Assembly (NCBI GenBank): GCA_013368315.1
Contig: JAACJM010000232.1
Coordinates: forward strand, 1-64,000
Source of the DNA: Tetrapyrgos nigripes
Taxonomy: Eukaryota > Basidiomycota > Agaricomycetes > Agaricales > Campanellaceae
DNA length: 64,000 nt
Direction of reading: 5' to 3'
Shown here: positions 1 through 10,499 of the stretch, in pieces
Numbering within the stretch: the stretch's first letter is position 1
How the letters are laid out: each line of letters begins with the position of its first letter
Notes under the pieces: model-generated
Databases searched by the model: none
What the model was told of the DNA's origin: nothing
Seen by the model: only the letters and a program-made list of their open reading frames with translations
Translations under genes and position numbers: made by a program

Positions 1-780
1 TGCCCAGACTTAACATGACCTGTGTGTATGCAGTGTTGTATCCATTCCATGGTGGTCCTATTGAAAGGAACGATCTTGGCATTGAAGGTGGTGAAGTCCA
101 TTTTCTTAGGGAGGACTACTACCCAAAGCTTCTCTCCACAATGGACAGTCAGATGTGTCCCCAACCTTCTCCATCTATGTGGAAATGTGACAAAGTGTTC
201 ATGAGAGCAGCGATATGCCAAGTTAGGAATTTCATCTCTGGAGTTTAGCATGGGTGTCACTATACAGACCTCAGTAAGATGGCCCCACTCTGCTGCGTCC
301 AGGAAGGTCAAGCAGGTTGAGGGGTTTCCCTTTTTCACCTTTCTTGTGCTTGGCCATAAATTCTTTGAAATTAACAAGAACATGGGGGTTGGTGTCTCTT
401 GCAGGGTCTTCTGCCAATGAGGGATCTGGGACAGTGTGAATGGTCAGGTGAGTGGGGCAGTGATAGAAGTACAATTTACCGATTCCTTCTACGTAGTCAT
501 TTGGGTTACCTATCTCCTTGAGTATTTCCATGGTTAAGGTGGCATTTTCGTTGAACCTGGGTGTATGAAACAGTATTATATGAGAACTGTAGACAATGCC
601 ATGAACTGGATTGCAGGAAGTGCGAAAATATACAGTTGTTCTTTGTTGTCAGGTATTTTGTCCAAACTGTCGATGAAAATGACATGTTTTGAATCCTCTG
701 CAATGATATCCAACAGTTCTTTCAAGTTCTTGAGTTGTGTCGAAGTCACTTCATTTCCTGGATCTGTCTGCCAAAGATAA
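1..780 (-). pseudogene. JmjC-like 2-oxoglutarate oxygenase fragment, cut by the window edge
   Basis: Seen: minus-strand coding pieces in several frames. At about 581-780 there is a piece containing FIDSLDKIPDNKEQLYIF. At 271-531 a piece contains the LNLLDLP motif common before JmjC cores in agaricomycete proteins. At about 167-245 one frame reads TWHIAALMNTL then HFHIDGEGWG, and the next frame continues THLTVHCGEKLWVV and runs off the left edge. The H-x-D of HIDGEG would be the first two iron ligands of a JmjC domain. The two halves are out of register by one base near 160, so the copy looks frameshifted. Known: JmjC enzymes hydroxylate or demethylate proteins using Fe(II) and 2-oxoglutarate. 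Inference: a dead, partial copy, probably transposon-associated. The distal histidine lies outside the window. Splice sites are uncertain. Confidence 0.55.
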
Positions 781-968
781 GTTTACCAAGTGAACGGAAG
801 GCAGTATCAGTAACATACATAGAGGGAAGGTTCTAACTTCCAATCTACACTGTCAAAGTCAGTTATATAGAATATAAGTGATTGACACTAAAGCATTGCT
901 CAGTGGTTGTTGCAAGAACTGGTAAGGGTGGCATACCTTGAAGTGCAGTATATGTTTCTGTCTTGGTG

Positions 969-1677
969 CTAATGTTTAATACAATGAAACCACACTTCTC
1001 GCTGTATCTTCTTACCCTCTGCTATACCATCTACCTTCCTGGGTACCTGTGTCTGTGTAGCAGGGTGCTTATGTGAGTGTGTGAGATTGGCATGCTTTTT
1101 GGTAGTTTCCAGTTCTGTAGTCGGTACTGGGTCTTCAGGGTGTATTTGTGCTTTTGCTTGGAGATGTGATGAAGTTTGCACAGCTAAGGGGTTTTTTTGA
1201 TTGGTTATTGTCCTGGTGATCGATGATGCCCACACCCCTTGAAGTTGTCTGGTCTGTGTGCACCATCTCTGAGTCAACCACATTGCCATCTTCTTGTGTA
1301 TTACCAGGGGGTTGGTGTGATGCTGGGGGAGGGTCTTGCTGTGCTCCTACTATTACGTGCTTCTTCTGCACAGGTGTCACAACTTCTTTGTCATCTTCAT
1401 CCCCATCACCATCCCTTTCAGATACTGGTCTCTTGGATGGTATCACAGAGCTGTCACCTGGTCCGTCCATGTTGATGTCTTCTTCCATGTGACAATGAGT
1501 TTGGGATGAAATCAGGGATGGAGTTGGGCATGGAAGTTGGGTTACTTTTGGTGGTACCCGAGAACTGTTGTTCCTGGCCTCTGGTTCAGAATCTTCAGGT
1601 TCAGTTTCCTGAATGTCATTACCATCCTTCTGCATGTTCATCAACAAATCTCCGATGTCTTCCATGTCCACTTCCAC
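969..1677 (-). pseudogene. Acidic, low-complexity protein fragment (unrecognised)
   Basis: I do not recognise this product. The minus frame 1135-1677 opens with MEVDMEDIGDLLMNM and is rich in Asp, Glu, Ser and Pro, with a short basic patch, like an unstructured nuclear linker. Near 1190 a run of A and C residues (SKKPL) is followed in another frame by a sensible continuation, 969-1195, ending in KKIQREVWFHCIKH, so a one-base shift is likely. It may be an upstream part of the JmjC-like relic to its left, since both lie on the minus strand and no promoter-like gap separates them, but I cannot prove the join. Confidence 0.35.
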
Positions 1678-1961
1678 GGCTTGTTAATTTTGTCTGAGAT
1701 CAGAAGCTCAATATTCCTGTATGAACTTGGTTGGGTCTGCATGTGCTTGTATGAGAAAAGTGTAACAGGAGGGTGATGTAGAGTAACCTTCTGTGAAGTA
1801 GCTATGTCCCCATTGATCTTGCGCCTTTTCCACTCTTTCAGTGCTCTCCTATACCAAGTGGTTGATAGCTGCCATTGGTTGTTTATCACAGTATAATCCT
1901 CCCACCAAAACATGACATAGACTTTGTTGTAAATGGGGTCTCTTATATTCCCAAGAGACAA
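1641..1961 (-). pseudogene. Unrecognised coding remnant
   Basis: A minus-strand open stretch reads GNIRDPIYNKVYVMFWWEDY then WYRRALKEWKRRK. The aromatic and basic residue pattern looks like once-coding sequence and not random translation, but I recognise no family. It overlaps the acidic fragment in a different frame at its 3' end. It could be an upstream exon of the same decayed gene. Confidence 0.25.
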
Positions 1962-2317
1962 ACAGATCTATCCAGTAGCTCATAAGCAGAGTTAGCAAAA
2001 TACCAGTATTAGACATACTTTCAGTAAGTCCAACGTCAGCCATCCCATACTGTCTCTACATAGACCGGACTTGTTTAAGAGTATGAGGGGGGAGACACAC
2101 AATGCGTGCATCAGAGGATTCACGATATGTCGAGACTTCTTATTTGTACCTTCCATGTTTAGACATTTTGTCTGATTCAATGTATAAAGATCGGTCCAAA
2201 TGACCCTGTAGTCAAACGTTAAGTCAAGTACTAGAGTACTCAAAAATCTGTGACATATGTCCAAAAGCCTCCAAACATATAACAACGTAAACTGGAAGTT
2301 TCTTTCTGTGTTGTGCT

Positions 2318-2876
2318 CACTGGAAGAAAATCCCTGTAAATACACTGCCATACAGGGGTATTACAGCAGTCTTACTACAAGTCATTCAATAAGTAATACA
2401 CCTTACATTACAGGAGTATTACAAACACATATATTTTTCAGAACAATCCTGTAAGACTGCTGTAAATCGGGGTGGATTACAGCAACATTTCAGTGTGACA
2501 TAGTGTACAGTAATACATTCTGTAATACTGCTGAGAAATACAGAGGTATTTCAGAGTGACACTGGAAGAAATTCCTGTAATTACCCTGTCATACAGGGGT
2601 ATTACCAGGGTAATTACAGGAATTTCTTCCAGTGTCACTCTGAAATACCTCTGTATTTTCTGGCAGTATTACAGAATGTATTACTTTGACAATATGTCAC
2701 ACTGAAATGTTGCTGTAATCCACCCTGATTTAAAGCAGTCTTACAGGATTGTTCTGAAAAATATATGTGTTTGTAATACTCCTGTATGTAAGGTGTATTA
2801 CTTATTGAATGACTTGTAGTAAGGCTGCTGTAATACCCCTGTATGGCAGTGTATTTACAGGGATTTGCTTCCAGTG
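2318..2876. mobile_element. 559-bp palindromic fold-back element, CACTGG...CCAGTG
   Basis: The whole segment is one long inverted repeat. It begins CACTGGAAGAAAATCCCTGT and ends in the near-complement ACAGGGATTTGCTTCCAGTG. Its centre (2560-2637) contains a second, smaller copy of the same terminus facing itself (CACTGGAAGAAATTCC ... GGAATTTCTTCCAGTG), so it is a palindrome within a palindrome. There is no coding capacity. Its termini are clearly related to those of the two large fold-back elements at 23321-26545 and 34677-42800, so I call it a small non-autonomous member of the same family. Flanking bases (gct / tag) do not match, so no target duplication is visible here. Confidence 0.85.
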
Positions 2877-3340
2877 TAGGATTTGTATACTACCCGGCGT
2901 GAACTTATGAATAGACAACATAAAAAACTGAAGTTGATTTAGTAAGGCAGTTATTGTGCGCAGAAGACATACCTTGTGGTTTTAGTCAGAGTTGTGAGTG
3001 CGTACGTCATGAATAAATAATGGCAAACTGGGTGCTAAGCGGTATCTCAGAACCAACCATCACACAGGTGAGTATCTGATTGTTCTGTATAACGTGACTA
3101 ATGTCTTATCAGAACCACAGCACTCCATAAACATCCTCATAATGTCAGCTGCTGCTGCTGTACTTTTTGACCAGGACTTGCTGTGCATGATTTTACACGC
3201 AAGGAAATTCTGCGTCAAAGACGTCGTACAATTTTCTGATGTCTGTTGACCATGGTATGATGAGGCCTTGGATATATTGTGGAATTCTGTCCATGGCATA
3301 AAGATGATAGCTGGTGCTCTATGGTTGCTCAAGCCCAGGG
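2877..3340. other. Gap with one minus-strand open stretch
   Basis: No gene is recognised. A minus-strand open stretch at 3060-3332 reads FMPWTEFHNISKASSYHG and could be an exon of the decayed genes to the left. An alternative frame over the same bases (YAMDRIPQYIQGLIIPWS) is equally plausible, so the true frame is unclear. Confidence 0.3.
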
Positions 3341-3815
3341 TGTCATGAACTGCTACAGTTCTCTGTCCTCCTTCTTCTGTTAGTTCATTATCAAACCTAT
3401 TCTCTGATCATTCGTCCATTGCATTTCCTCAATAAACCTTTTAACCTTATATTACTGACTTTGAACCTTATAAAACCTGTCAAACTCTATAATAACTGTC
3501 ATCAATCTTCCTCCATTCTTCCTATCTTTGATTTGATTCCCTTATCTTTCTTAACCATATGGCATCATTCTATTTTTACTTACTTTTCCCATCCCTTCGT
3601 ATTTCTCATATATACCCGAGATCTTTTGTAACTGATTGCCCAGTTCGTTCACTTTGTCTCTGCTCTGCACTACTACTACGCAGTGTAGAGCCTAGTCAGC
3701 CTACTCGTCTACTTCTATCTTTCTCTCATCTACATCTTTCTCAATCTATCTGCTTGTATTTGTTCTCTCAGTGTGTGACTTCAGTGGTTATTTGAGTGTA
3801 CCAGTAACCTTGACA
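3341..3815 (+). mobile_element. Solo LTR, 475 bp, target duplication CAGGG
   Basis: It starts TGTCATGAACTGCTAC and ends CAGTAACCTTGACA, so the ends are TG...CA with short inverted termini TGTCA/TGACA. It is flanked on both sides by the same five bases, CAGGG (3336-3340 and 3816-3820), as left by LTR-retrotransposon integration. No internal retroelement sequence adjoins it, so it is a solo LTR left by recombination. The stretch 3600-3800 resembles the reverse complement of 12437-12620, so the LTR at 12437-12898 is a divergent relative. Confidence 0.85.
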
Positions 3816-3899
3816 CAGGGTTGACACAAATGATGGGATGCTGGTACGTCTCAAGTTTATGGACATCAAGCACTGTTTTTTGATCAAGCACTCTAGGTT

Positions 3900-5093
3900 T
3901 TTGAAAATCTACCCAGACAGCAAGAGTGGGAAGCTTTCAAGATGAAATACGGATATCGGGTCTGTTCCATCTACATCAATGTGGCTTACAATGTCCAGCA
4001 CGACCTTCTTTGTCAGATTTTGACTGCTTCACAAACCTTAACAGCATAGAGTTGGCAGGGCCACAGTTGTTGTGTTGGGAGGTGATGTTTCTGGCTCGGT
4101 TCATGAATGCTGGTGTCTCACGTCTGACGCTAGCTCTTGCCATGAAATTGCCTACTGCAACTATCCCTACACTTTTCTGCGACATTGTGAGGCAGATGCC
4201 TTTACTCACACATCTTTCTGTGTTGTACCTCTGCTTTGTGCAGCAAAACATTGAGATAGTAGAAATAACATGTTGGATTGCACACAGATCATCCAGACAC
4301 TGGCTACCTACTGTCCCCTTTTGGAGACCTTTTGTGGGGGTGTGTTGGATATTATTGACTCCACGCTGGCACCTCTTCCATCTTTCGTGTCTTTGAAAGA
4401 GTTGGGGATAACCTCAGAGGTGGATGTTTGTATCGGCTTCCTCAAGCTCCATTCATTTCATTCGCTTGAGTTGTGTAGATTTTGGGAGTTGGATTTGGTC
4501 GATGATTTGCCTTCATCCTGGCCAGATTTCTGTGAGTTGGTCGCATTGGTCACCTCCCGTCCTCTGTTTCAACACCTGGAGCTGGAAGTCAATTACAGAC
4601 TTCACTTTTATGACATCAAACCCTTGCTTAACTGTTCAGCTCTGCGCTCATTGCATTGCTGCACTTGCACAAGGGACGACGATGATGATGAGGATAATGA
4701 CAACGATGAGGAGCAACTCAGGAACCTCGAGGAAGATACTCAGAGGTCTTACCTTACCAATGCTGACCTCCTCACCATAGGAACTAGCCTGCCCTGCCTA
4801 GAGGTTTTCTGTTTCCCCTCGACAAACCCACCTTCTCTGGTCTTGCAGCACTTGCTAAGCATGCCCTCAATCTTCGTGAGCTTGCAGTTCTCATTTCACC
4901 TGTGTATTCTGTCAGTACCGCTTTAAGCAGGTTTAGATGTCTTACGTTGCTGGACATGGGTCATTCCTGCTTGGAAGCAGTCTGGACTGATGTAACTGCT
5001 GCAGATGTCTTAGGATCTATTTTGCCTAGTAAATGTCGCTTAAATTTCTCGAGAGATAACATGTTGAGTGTTGAATGGTGCAAGGTCAGGTAA
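3900..5093 (+). pseudogene. F-box/leucine-rich-repeat protein, frameshifted
   Basis: Seen: leucine-rich coding in at least three frames, reading left to right: SLSDFDCFTNLNSIELAG and FCDIVRQMPLLTHLSV; then from 4270 LDCTQIIQTLATYCPLLETF, an acidic DDDDDEDNDNDEE insert, and LTNADLLTIGTSLPCLEVF; then from about 4845 GLAALAKHALNLREL and ending SVEWCKVR at 5093. The order and the phrase LTNADLLTIGTSLPCLEV fit the large agaricomycete family of F-box proteins with degenerate LRRs, which recruit substrates to SCF ubiquitin ligases. The N-terminal F-box is not clear. At least two frame changes (about 4260 and 4850) without convincing introns make it a pseudogene. Its 3' tail is duplicated at 8384-8687. 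Confidence 0.6.
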
Positions 5094-5280
5094 ACTGTGA
5101 AGATCTGAGGCTTTGCAACAATTGACTGTGTGTACTGAAAACAATGGACCTTGCTATATATTCACAAATCTTAGTTGTGCACTTACAGTATTGAAATTTC
5201 TCGTAGTGTTCATGTATATATTATTGAGAAATGAAAAGATGTGGACAGTTACTGCAGCCACTTGACTTTTTAGAATAGGA
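5027..5280 (+). repeat. F-box 3' tail, copy 1 of a dispersed direct repeat
   Basis: This stretch, covering the last codons and 3' flank of the F-box relic, recurs in the same orientation at 8384-8687 with scattered substitutions and one insertion. The shared part starts at TAGTAAATGTCGCTTAAATT and ends near ACTTTTTAGAATAGGA. The two copies bracket the non-LTR retrotransposon remnant. At about 250 bp the repeat is far too long for an ordinary target-site duplication. Confidence 0.85.
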
Positions 5281-5827
5281 ACAATGTTTACAATGTTTAC
5301 AAAATGATATTCATCTCTGCCTAAAAATAGACTAAGGTATGTCGACCTTGATGAACCTAACTATGAAGACAGAAATATGAAGAGAATAGATAATAAAGAC
5401 ATTGCATGAGTGCTCCCTCCAAATTTGAGGATGATGTCAGGGGGAAAAACCTGAGCCCCTATTCAGGCGTAACTGCACTGTGCCTTTCAAGGTCTTCACT
5501 GGGACAGGTAAAAACCCATGCCACATGGGGAGCAACCCCACTGCACAAACATCACTGGAAGATCTTGCAAGCTAAGCATAAAGAATTAACAAAGAAGTGG
5601 ACGTGAAGATGAAGCATGATCATTGTCGCTGAAGGAGGTGTTCCATATGGTGTTTCGTGGATTCCCTTTGATAGTCACCAAATATGTGGCCGGCAAGTCA
5701 TATGGAATGAAGATGCCAGTCTACTGCGAGGTGATGAAGAAGATGTTGTAAGGATAATGGGGAAATGGATGGAGAAGGGGAAATAAAGTTTTTGAGGGGT
5801 GGTAGTAGACCTAGATAATAATAAGAG
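5281..5827. other. Spacer between F-box tail and retroelement 3' end
   Basis: No recognised gene. A plus-strand open stretch at 5406-5606 (MSAPSKFEDDVRGK...) has no family I know. The right part probably contains the 3' untranslated end of the minus-strand non-LTR element; the TTATTATTA run on its minus strand near 5812 could be a simple-repeat tail, but I see no target duplication. Confidence 0.3.
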
Positions 5828-8348
5828 TTAGTGACAGGAGAGGATGAGTCTGTTTTGATCATCAGTAGGTATCATTTTGTCTTCTAGTTTCTTAAGTGTG
5901 CGTGCTATAAGGATGTCAGTTGTTTGAAGTCGCCATTTCTCGTACCTTGTGCAGGCCGTGAATATATGATTCAGGTCCTCTATTGTGTTGCATCCGAAGA
6001 TACATTGATCAGAGTTGACTTTGCCACGTTTAACTAGTTGTCCTGACCTTGCTGAATAGGCAGAATATGCACGATTATAGGGATATTCAGGAAGTGGATG
6101 AGGATCATGAAGCCATTCAGACATTCGTATGGTTTAGCCAGATTGAAGTTTATGGAGAGATGCTTGCTCAAGTATCTTTTCAGTAAATTCCCTTGTACTT
6201 GATTCTATCCATCCAAGTGATTTTGAGTAAACTGTGAAGGGATTCATGAAGGATATTGGGATGGGAGCTGCAGGAGTTGTGGTGTTGTGCTTTTGAGACT
6301 TTGAAGCATAGTAATCAGCTTCAGAATTAAGTACAGATGCGATGTCAAGTTGCTCAGTATGGGCTTTGACGTGTTGAATGGAGGTATTATCATCTTCGTT
6401 TATGTTGAGGATCCATCTATAGTATGACCTACCATTGATGCGTTGAAGTTTGAAGAAGTGATTTGGGTCAGTTTTGCATCATTCTAATGTTTGGATACAA
6501 TACAGGGCATCGGAGTATAGCATTGACTTTGGGGTTTTGAATATTTGATTTGACATTAGGGAACCAAGTACTAGACCCAGTAGTTCACCGTGCATAATAG
6601 AGGCAGATATTCTGAGGACCTTGAGAACAAGTGTATGAGGCCTAGTAATTGCAGAGAGAATTGATTTTGTGTTGAATAGTCCTGCAGATGCTGGTATCAT
6701 TGACCCATCAGAAGCCCAGATATTCATGTCGTTGATTGATTGGGATGGCTTGAGTTGAGTGCTTTGTGCCAGTAGATGAATTTGCTGTTCTGCATGAGCT
6801 TGATGTTGCTTTTGTGGGATGAGTAAGTCTATTGATCCGTTCAGTAGAGAAGAAGCTTCAAGATTGTTGAGATATTCTTGGATTTTCCTGAAATTGTGCT
6901 TTGCTGAGTGGGACCAGTGTGAGGTGTTAATGTCATTCGAGTGGAGTGTATACCCATGGTCAGTTAGTTTCCATTGGAAGAGGTTGGAAAGTTTGAGGAT
7001 ATGTTTTGCTGAGAGTGATCATAGGGTGTTACCATCAGGTTTATTTGGCAGGTTGGGTTTGTGGTGGTGTAGAACATTAATTGAATGAGAGATCAAGATG
7101 TCACCTTGGAGGATATAGCTTTGATCTGTTTGACAGAGCGAGATCTCTTGATTATTGGACACCATGATGTCATGGGTAATTAACCAGGTGGCAGGTATTC
7201 TTTTCCAACAAGACAAATATGTATGTTTGAGGAGCCCAGGGCCATCAAGTGGGTTGATACAGCCATTTAACAAGCAGGTCCAGTCAGAGAGTAATTTGTG
7301 CCATGTTGCAGTACACGTTGATATGATGATTAAGATCACGTTGAAGTCCATCAACAGCGAGGCCTGCGTTGATGCAAGATATTGAGGGAAAACCAAGACC
7401 ATTGAGATGCAGTGGTAGAGTCAAGATTTCCATGTTCAGAATGAAGGGGAAGCTGAGTTGTTCATGTACCTTTTTCATAATCATGTGATCAAGTCTTTCT
7501 GCATCACATTGTTTGATGGGTTGAAGGGACAAGAGTGTCCTGGCATGACTTATGATATTCTGAGACACAAGTTTGCATAGGAGAGTGATGGGTGGACAGA
7601 TATTTAGACAGGGAAAGGTAAATTGTTCAATAAGTGTTGCGATTTTGGCGAATCTTGCTTCTGGGTCATCGACTTTTGCACGTAAAAAATCAAGTTGACT
7701 GCATATGAGAGGTACTTCTTGGGTGATTGTACTGTTAGGACTGGTGTTTGGAGTATTATTAATTGAGTCAAAGGTTAGCATATCGGGCATTGGACCTTTT
7801 GGATTGATAATGTAGGCAAGTGTCTTTGACCATTGTGTTAACCAGCCATACGCAAACTGGAATTGTTCCATTTGAAGGGTGTTCTTGCAGAGTGAGTTGG
7901 CCGATCGTGAAAATAGATAAGAATCATCAGTTGCTTCGGTCATTCCTAGGTGCACAGAGTTATAGTCAGATGGGAGATGAGGATCGTTTTTGAGATATGA
8001 TTTAGATGTGATGATGACAGCGTCAGGATCATTGAGTAGAAGATCGTTAAGATAGTGGTTTCCGAGGCTGGCCGTGAGTGTTGATTGAGAGATGAGAGGG
8101 GACCATCTTGCTTGGTGACACTGTTGAGTACAATTGGTTCCGTGATTCCATGAGCTGTTCTGAATGTTTAACAGGGCCTTGACGCCGCTGAGTTGATCTT
8201 CAGTTTGCAATGATGGCAACCAATTGCAAGCTTCGCCAATGCGGGACAAGCGCAAGATGAACAAGGATGAACAAGTAGATGGAACGGAAATAAGATAGGG
8301 TGGGGGCATGCACATAGGTATAATCGAAAAACCCTCTGAGGGTTTCAC
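5828..8348 (-). pseudogene. 5'-truncated non-LTR retrotransposon (reverse transcriptase end, RNase H, zinc finger)
   Basis: Seen, in coding order on the minus strand: at about 7930 the motif TEATDDSYLFSRSAN, matching the catalytic YADD box of reverse transcriptase, followed by the thumb region (FQFAYGWLTQWSKTLAY) and a long connection segment to 7284; at 6479-6727 an RNase H domain (ASDGSM, then HGELLGLV, then YSDALYCIQTL, supplying the acidic active-site residues); at 5828-6124 a C-terminal zinc-finger-like block (CIFGCNTIEDLNHIFTACTRY). This order is that of LINE elements with an RNase H domain. The first half of the polymerase is missing and the parts are in different frames, so the copy is 5'-truncated and dead. 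Its left and right neighbours are the two copies of the F-box tail. Confidence 0.7.
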
Positions 8349-8383
8349 GTCTATGCGCCCAGCCCCTGTTCGTGTCCCCTGTG

Positions 8384-8687
8384 TAGTAAATGTCGCTTAA
8401 ATTTCTTGAGAGATAACATGTCAAGTGTTGAGTGGTGCAAGGTCAGGTAAACCATGAAGATCCAAGGCTTTGCAACAATTGACTGTGTGTACTGAAAATG
8501 ATGGACCTTCTTGCTATATATTCACAAATCTTAGTTGTGCACTTACAATATTGAAATTTCTTGTAGTGTTCATGTACATATTATTAAAAAATGAAAAGAT
8601 GTGGACAGTTATCACACCACACTTGGTGGCTGTACGTGACTGAGAAATCTCAGTCATGTACAGCCACTTGACTTTTTAGGATAGGAT
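8384..8687 (+). repeat. F-box 3' tail, copy 2
   Basis: This matches 5027-5280 in the same orientation but carries an extra stretch containing a 42-bp hairpin (8626-8667). Immediately after it, 8686-8724 repeats a stretch of the retroelement seen at 8178-8217 (GACGCC-CTGAGTTGATCTTC). The copy therefore sits inside retroelement sequence, which suggests rearrangement or template switching rather than simple duplication. Confidence 0.8.
8626..8667. repeat. 42-bp hairpin inserted in the repeat copy
   Basis: GTGGCTGTACGTGACTGAGA faces TCTCAGTCATGTACAGCCAC across a two-base centre, with one mismatch in 20. It is absent from the other copy of the repeat at 5027-5280. It may be a tiny inverted-repeat insertion or a by-product of hairpin-mediated repair. 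Confidence 0.8.
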
Positions 8688-9399
8688 TGACGCCACTGAG
8701 TTGATCTTCGGTTTGCGATGATGGCTCTTTCACAGCGCAGGATCCATATAAGGTAAGCAGATTTCACTATGAGGATTCTCCAGAGATGCGTATCTACTTT
8801 TTCTTGAGTGATCTGTGTCTCATTGCTTTCTAGATTCCTTTTTCATTCGGAGTTATACTGAAAGCCTCTTCCACTTGAGGTTGTGTTTTCTCAGGGTTAT
8901 GGCTGTCCTTTGTCTAGCAGTTCGATTGAATTTTCATCAAACCTTTGCAAAAGAGTGGTTTGAGGGTTTCCTTTCTGGGAACCTCTATCATTCTTTTCCT
9001 TCCCTCTTACTCTATCTACCGCGACTCGTCCGTCTACCTCCAGAATGTATAATTTCACCAAGTATGTTTCTTTTTCGATGCACAGGATAGGAGGAGTGAA
9101 TTGGCGAATCATAAGTACTACCAGTAGCCTAGAAGTGATATGAAAATGTCGATGAATTACCATTGTCCAAAATTTTTGGGAATGTTGAATCTATGATATA
9201 ATCAAACTTAGTCGAACAATACTAGATCAAGAACAATCTGACAGCCACACAGCATACTCGACGTATTGCTTACCCTTTCACTGGATGTCTCACTCATATA
9301 GAGATAACTGAGGGCATCCGAGATGGCGACAGGATTGCTTTAGACCAGATGAACGCTGGTGCAATGTTCCTTTAGCAAAACATAAGAACTACCTCCCCC
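8688..9399. other. No recognised gene
   Basis: Apart from about 40 bases of retroelement sequence at 8688-8724, I see no coding pattern, LTR boundary or RNA gene. Short open stretches on both strands show no family resemblance. Confidence 0.4.
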
Positions 9400-10350
9400 A
9401 GTCATTATCAAGGCTTTGTCCATTTCTCCCAACATTGATTGCCATTCTTCAGTAGCAACCCCCAACTGATCCCCACTCAACTCTCTCAAACCCTGTCCCC
9501 ACCATTTCATTCCCACTACAAATGACTACCATCCATTGAGGCCACACTTATCCAAAGCATCCCAGTCCTCTCCTGGGGTAGACATACGCACATTGACCCA
9601 CCATTGCTGCATAGTCTTGGCAAATTGCTTCACGAAGTCGTCTTTTTGGAAGTTGGGCACCCTTTGCTTCCAACCACCTTGAATCCACTTCATAATTTCC
9701 TCTGGTCTGCCCAGCTTCCTCTTATTTCCCAGACAGCCACTGTAACGGGCCTGTCCTGTTTAGGTATATCTTATCTTTTCCTACCCTTAAATTTTCTTTA
9801 TCGATACTTAGATAATCATCTTTTTCTTGACCTTCGACCATCATCTACGTACTTTCATACCTCACTATTTCTCAGAATAGACAGAGGTCTACTCGTAGCT
9901 GCTGGCTAGTCGAGATTGAGGTCACGCACTCCTAGGCGCGTTACAGCCACCCTTCTCTCGCCATTCATGCAGCCTCTCGAATTCGATCCAATGAGTCAAA
10001 AATGCTGCAAATTCGGGTCCCAGGTCCACGTTGACATATTTGAAGGCACCTGGGAACCATTTGTTGCTCTCCTCATGTTTGCCTGCATCCTCCGGACAAG
10101 ATAACAAGCAATTTTCCGTCACATCAATGCTACAAAGCAGCGATGACTCCCTTTCCCATAAATCGTTGACCTGATTACTGTAACCACATCCACAAATTGT
10201 AAAGCCTGACACTGAAGCCTACCTTGCCAGTGTCTAATGTGGACTCTTCATTGACTTGCGAGGTGAATCCTTCATTCAGTAAAAGAATGCCCACCAGACT
10301 GCCGGGTCCAGAGGGAGGCCTTGAGTGGCTTCAGAGACAGCTCCACTGTC
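9400..10350 (-). pseudogene. Transposon-associated conserved gene, split by a solo LTR
   Basis: Read on the minus strand: WFPGAFKYVNVDLGPEF then FLTHWIEFERLHEWREKGG (to about 9950), and, beyond the LTR at 9741-9945, KRKLGRPEEIMKWIQGGWKQ, FAKTMQQWWVNVRMSTPGEDW, then SFVVGMKWWGQGLREL. The pattern (a domain with W-x-x-x-E, then QQWW...W, then a KWW helix) is the same as in the KDZ-associated gene at 43826-44605 (TWWNALQPDWRR...LLALLKWW). Function unknown; the family is common beside agaricomycete transposons. A TAG interrupts ...CGLNGW near 9529. Removing the LTR with one copy of its duplication joins the frame. The start is unclear; a candidate ATG lies near 10351. Confidence 0.55.
9741..9945. 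mobile_element. Solo LTR, 205 bp, target duplication GCCAC
   Basis: The ends are TGTAACGGGCC...GGCGCGTTACA, TG...CA with imperfect inverted termini. The flanks are GCCAC on both sides (9736-9740 and 9946-9950). It sits inside the coding sequence of the surrounding minus-strand relic. There is no internal retroelement sequence. Confidence 0.88.
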
Positions 10351-10499
10351 CATCTGTAAAAAGAAAATAACCTGAGTATTTCACCAAGAACTTAAACTAT
10401 GTCTGATAGATACCAGCACTGAGATATGTTCCTCATGAAAAGTCGGGGAATTTGGAATAAGGTCAAGGGAGCGTCTAGAGTACATATTGTTATCTGGTT

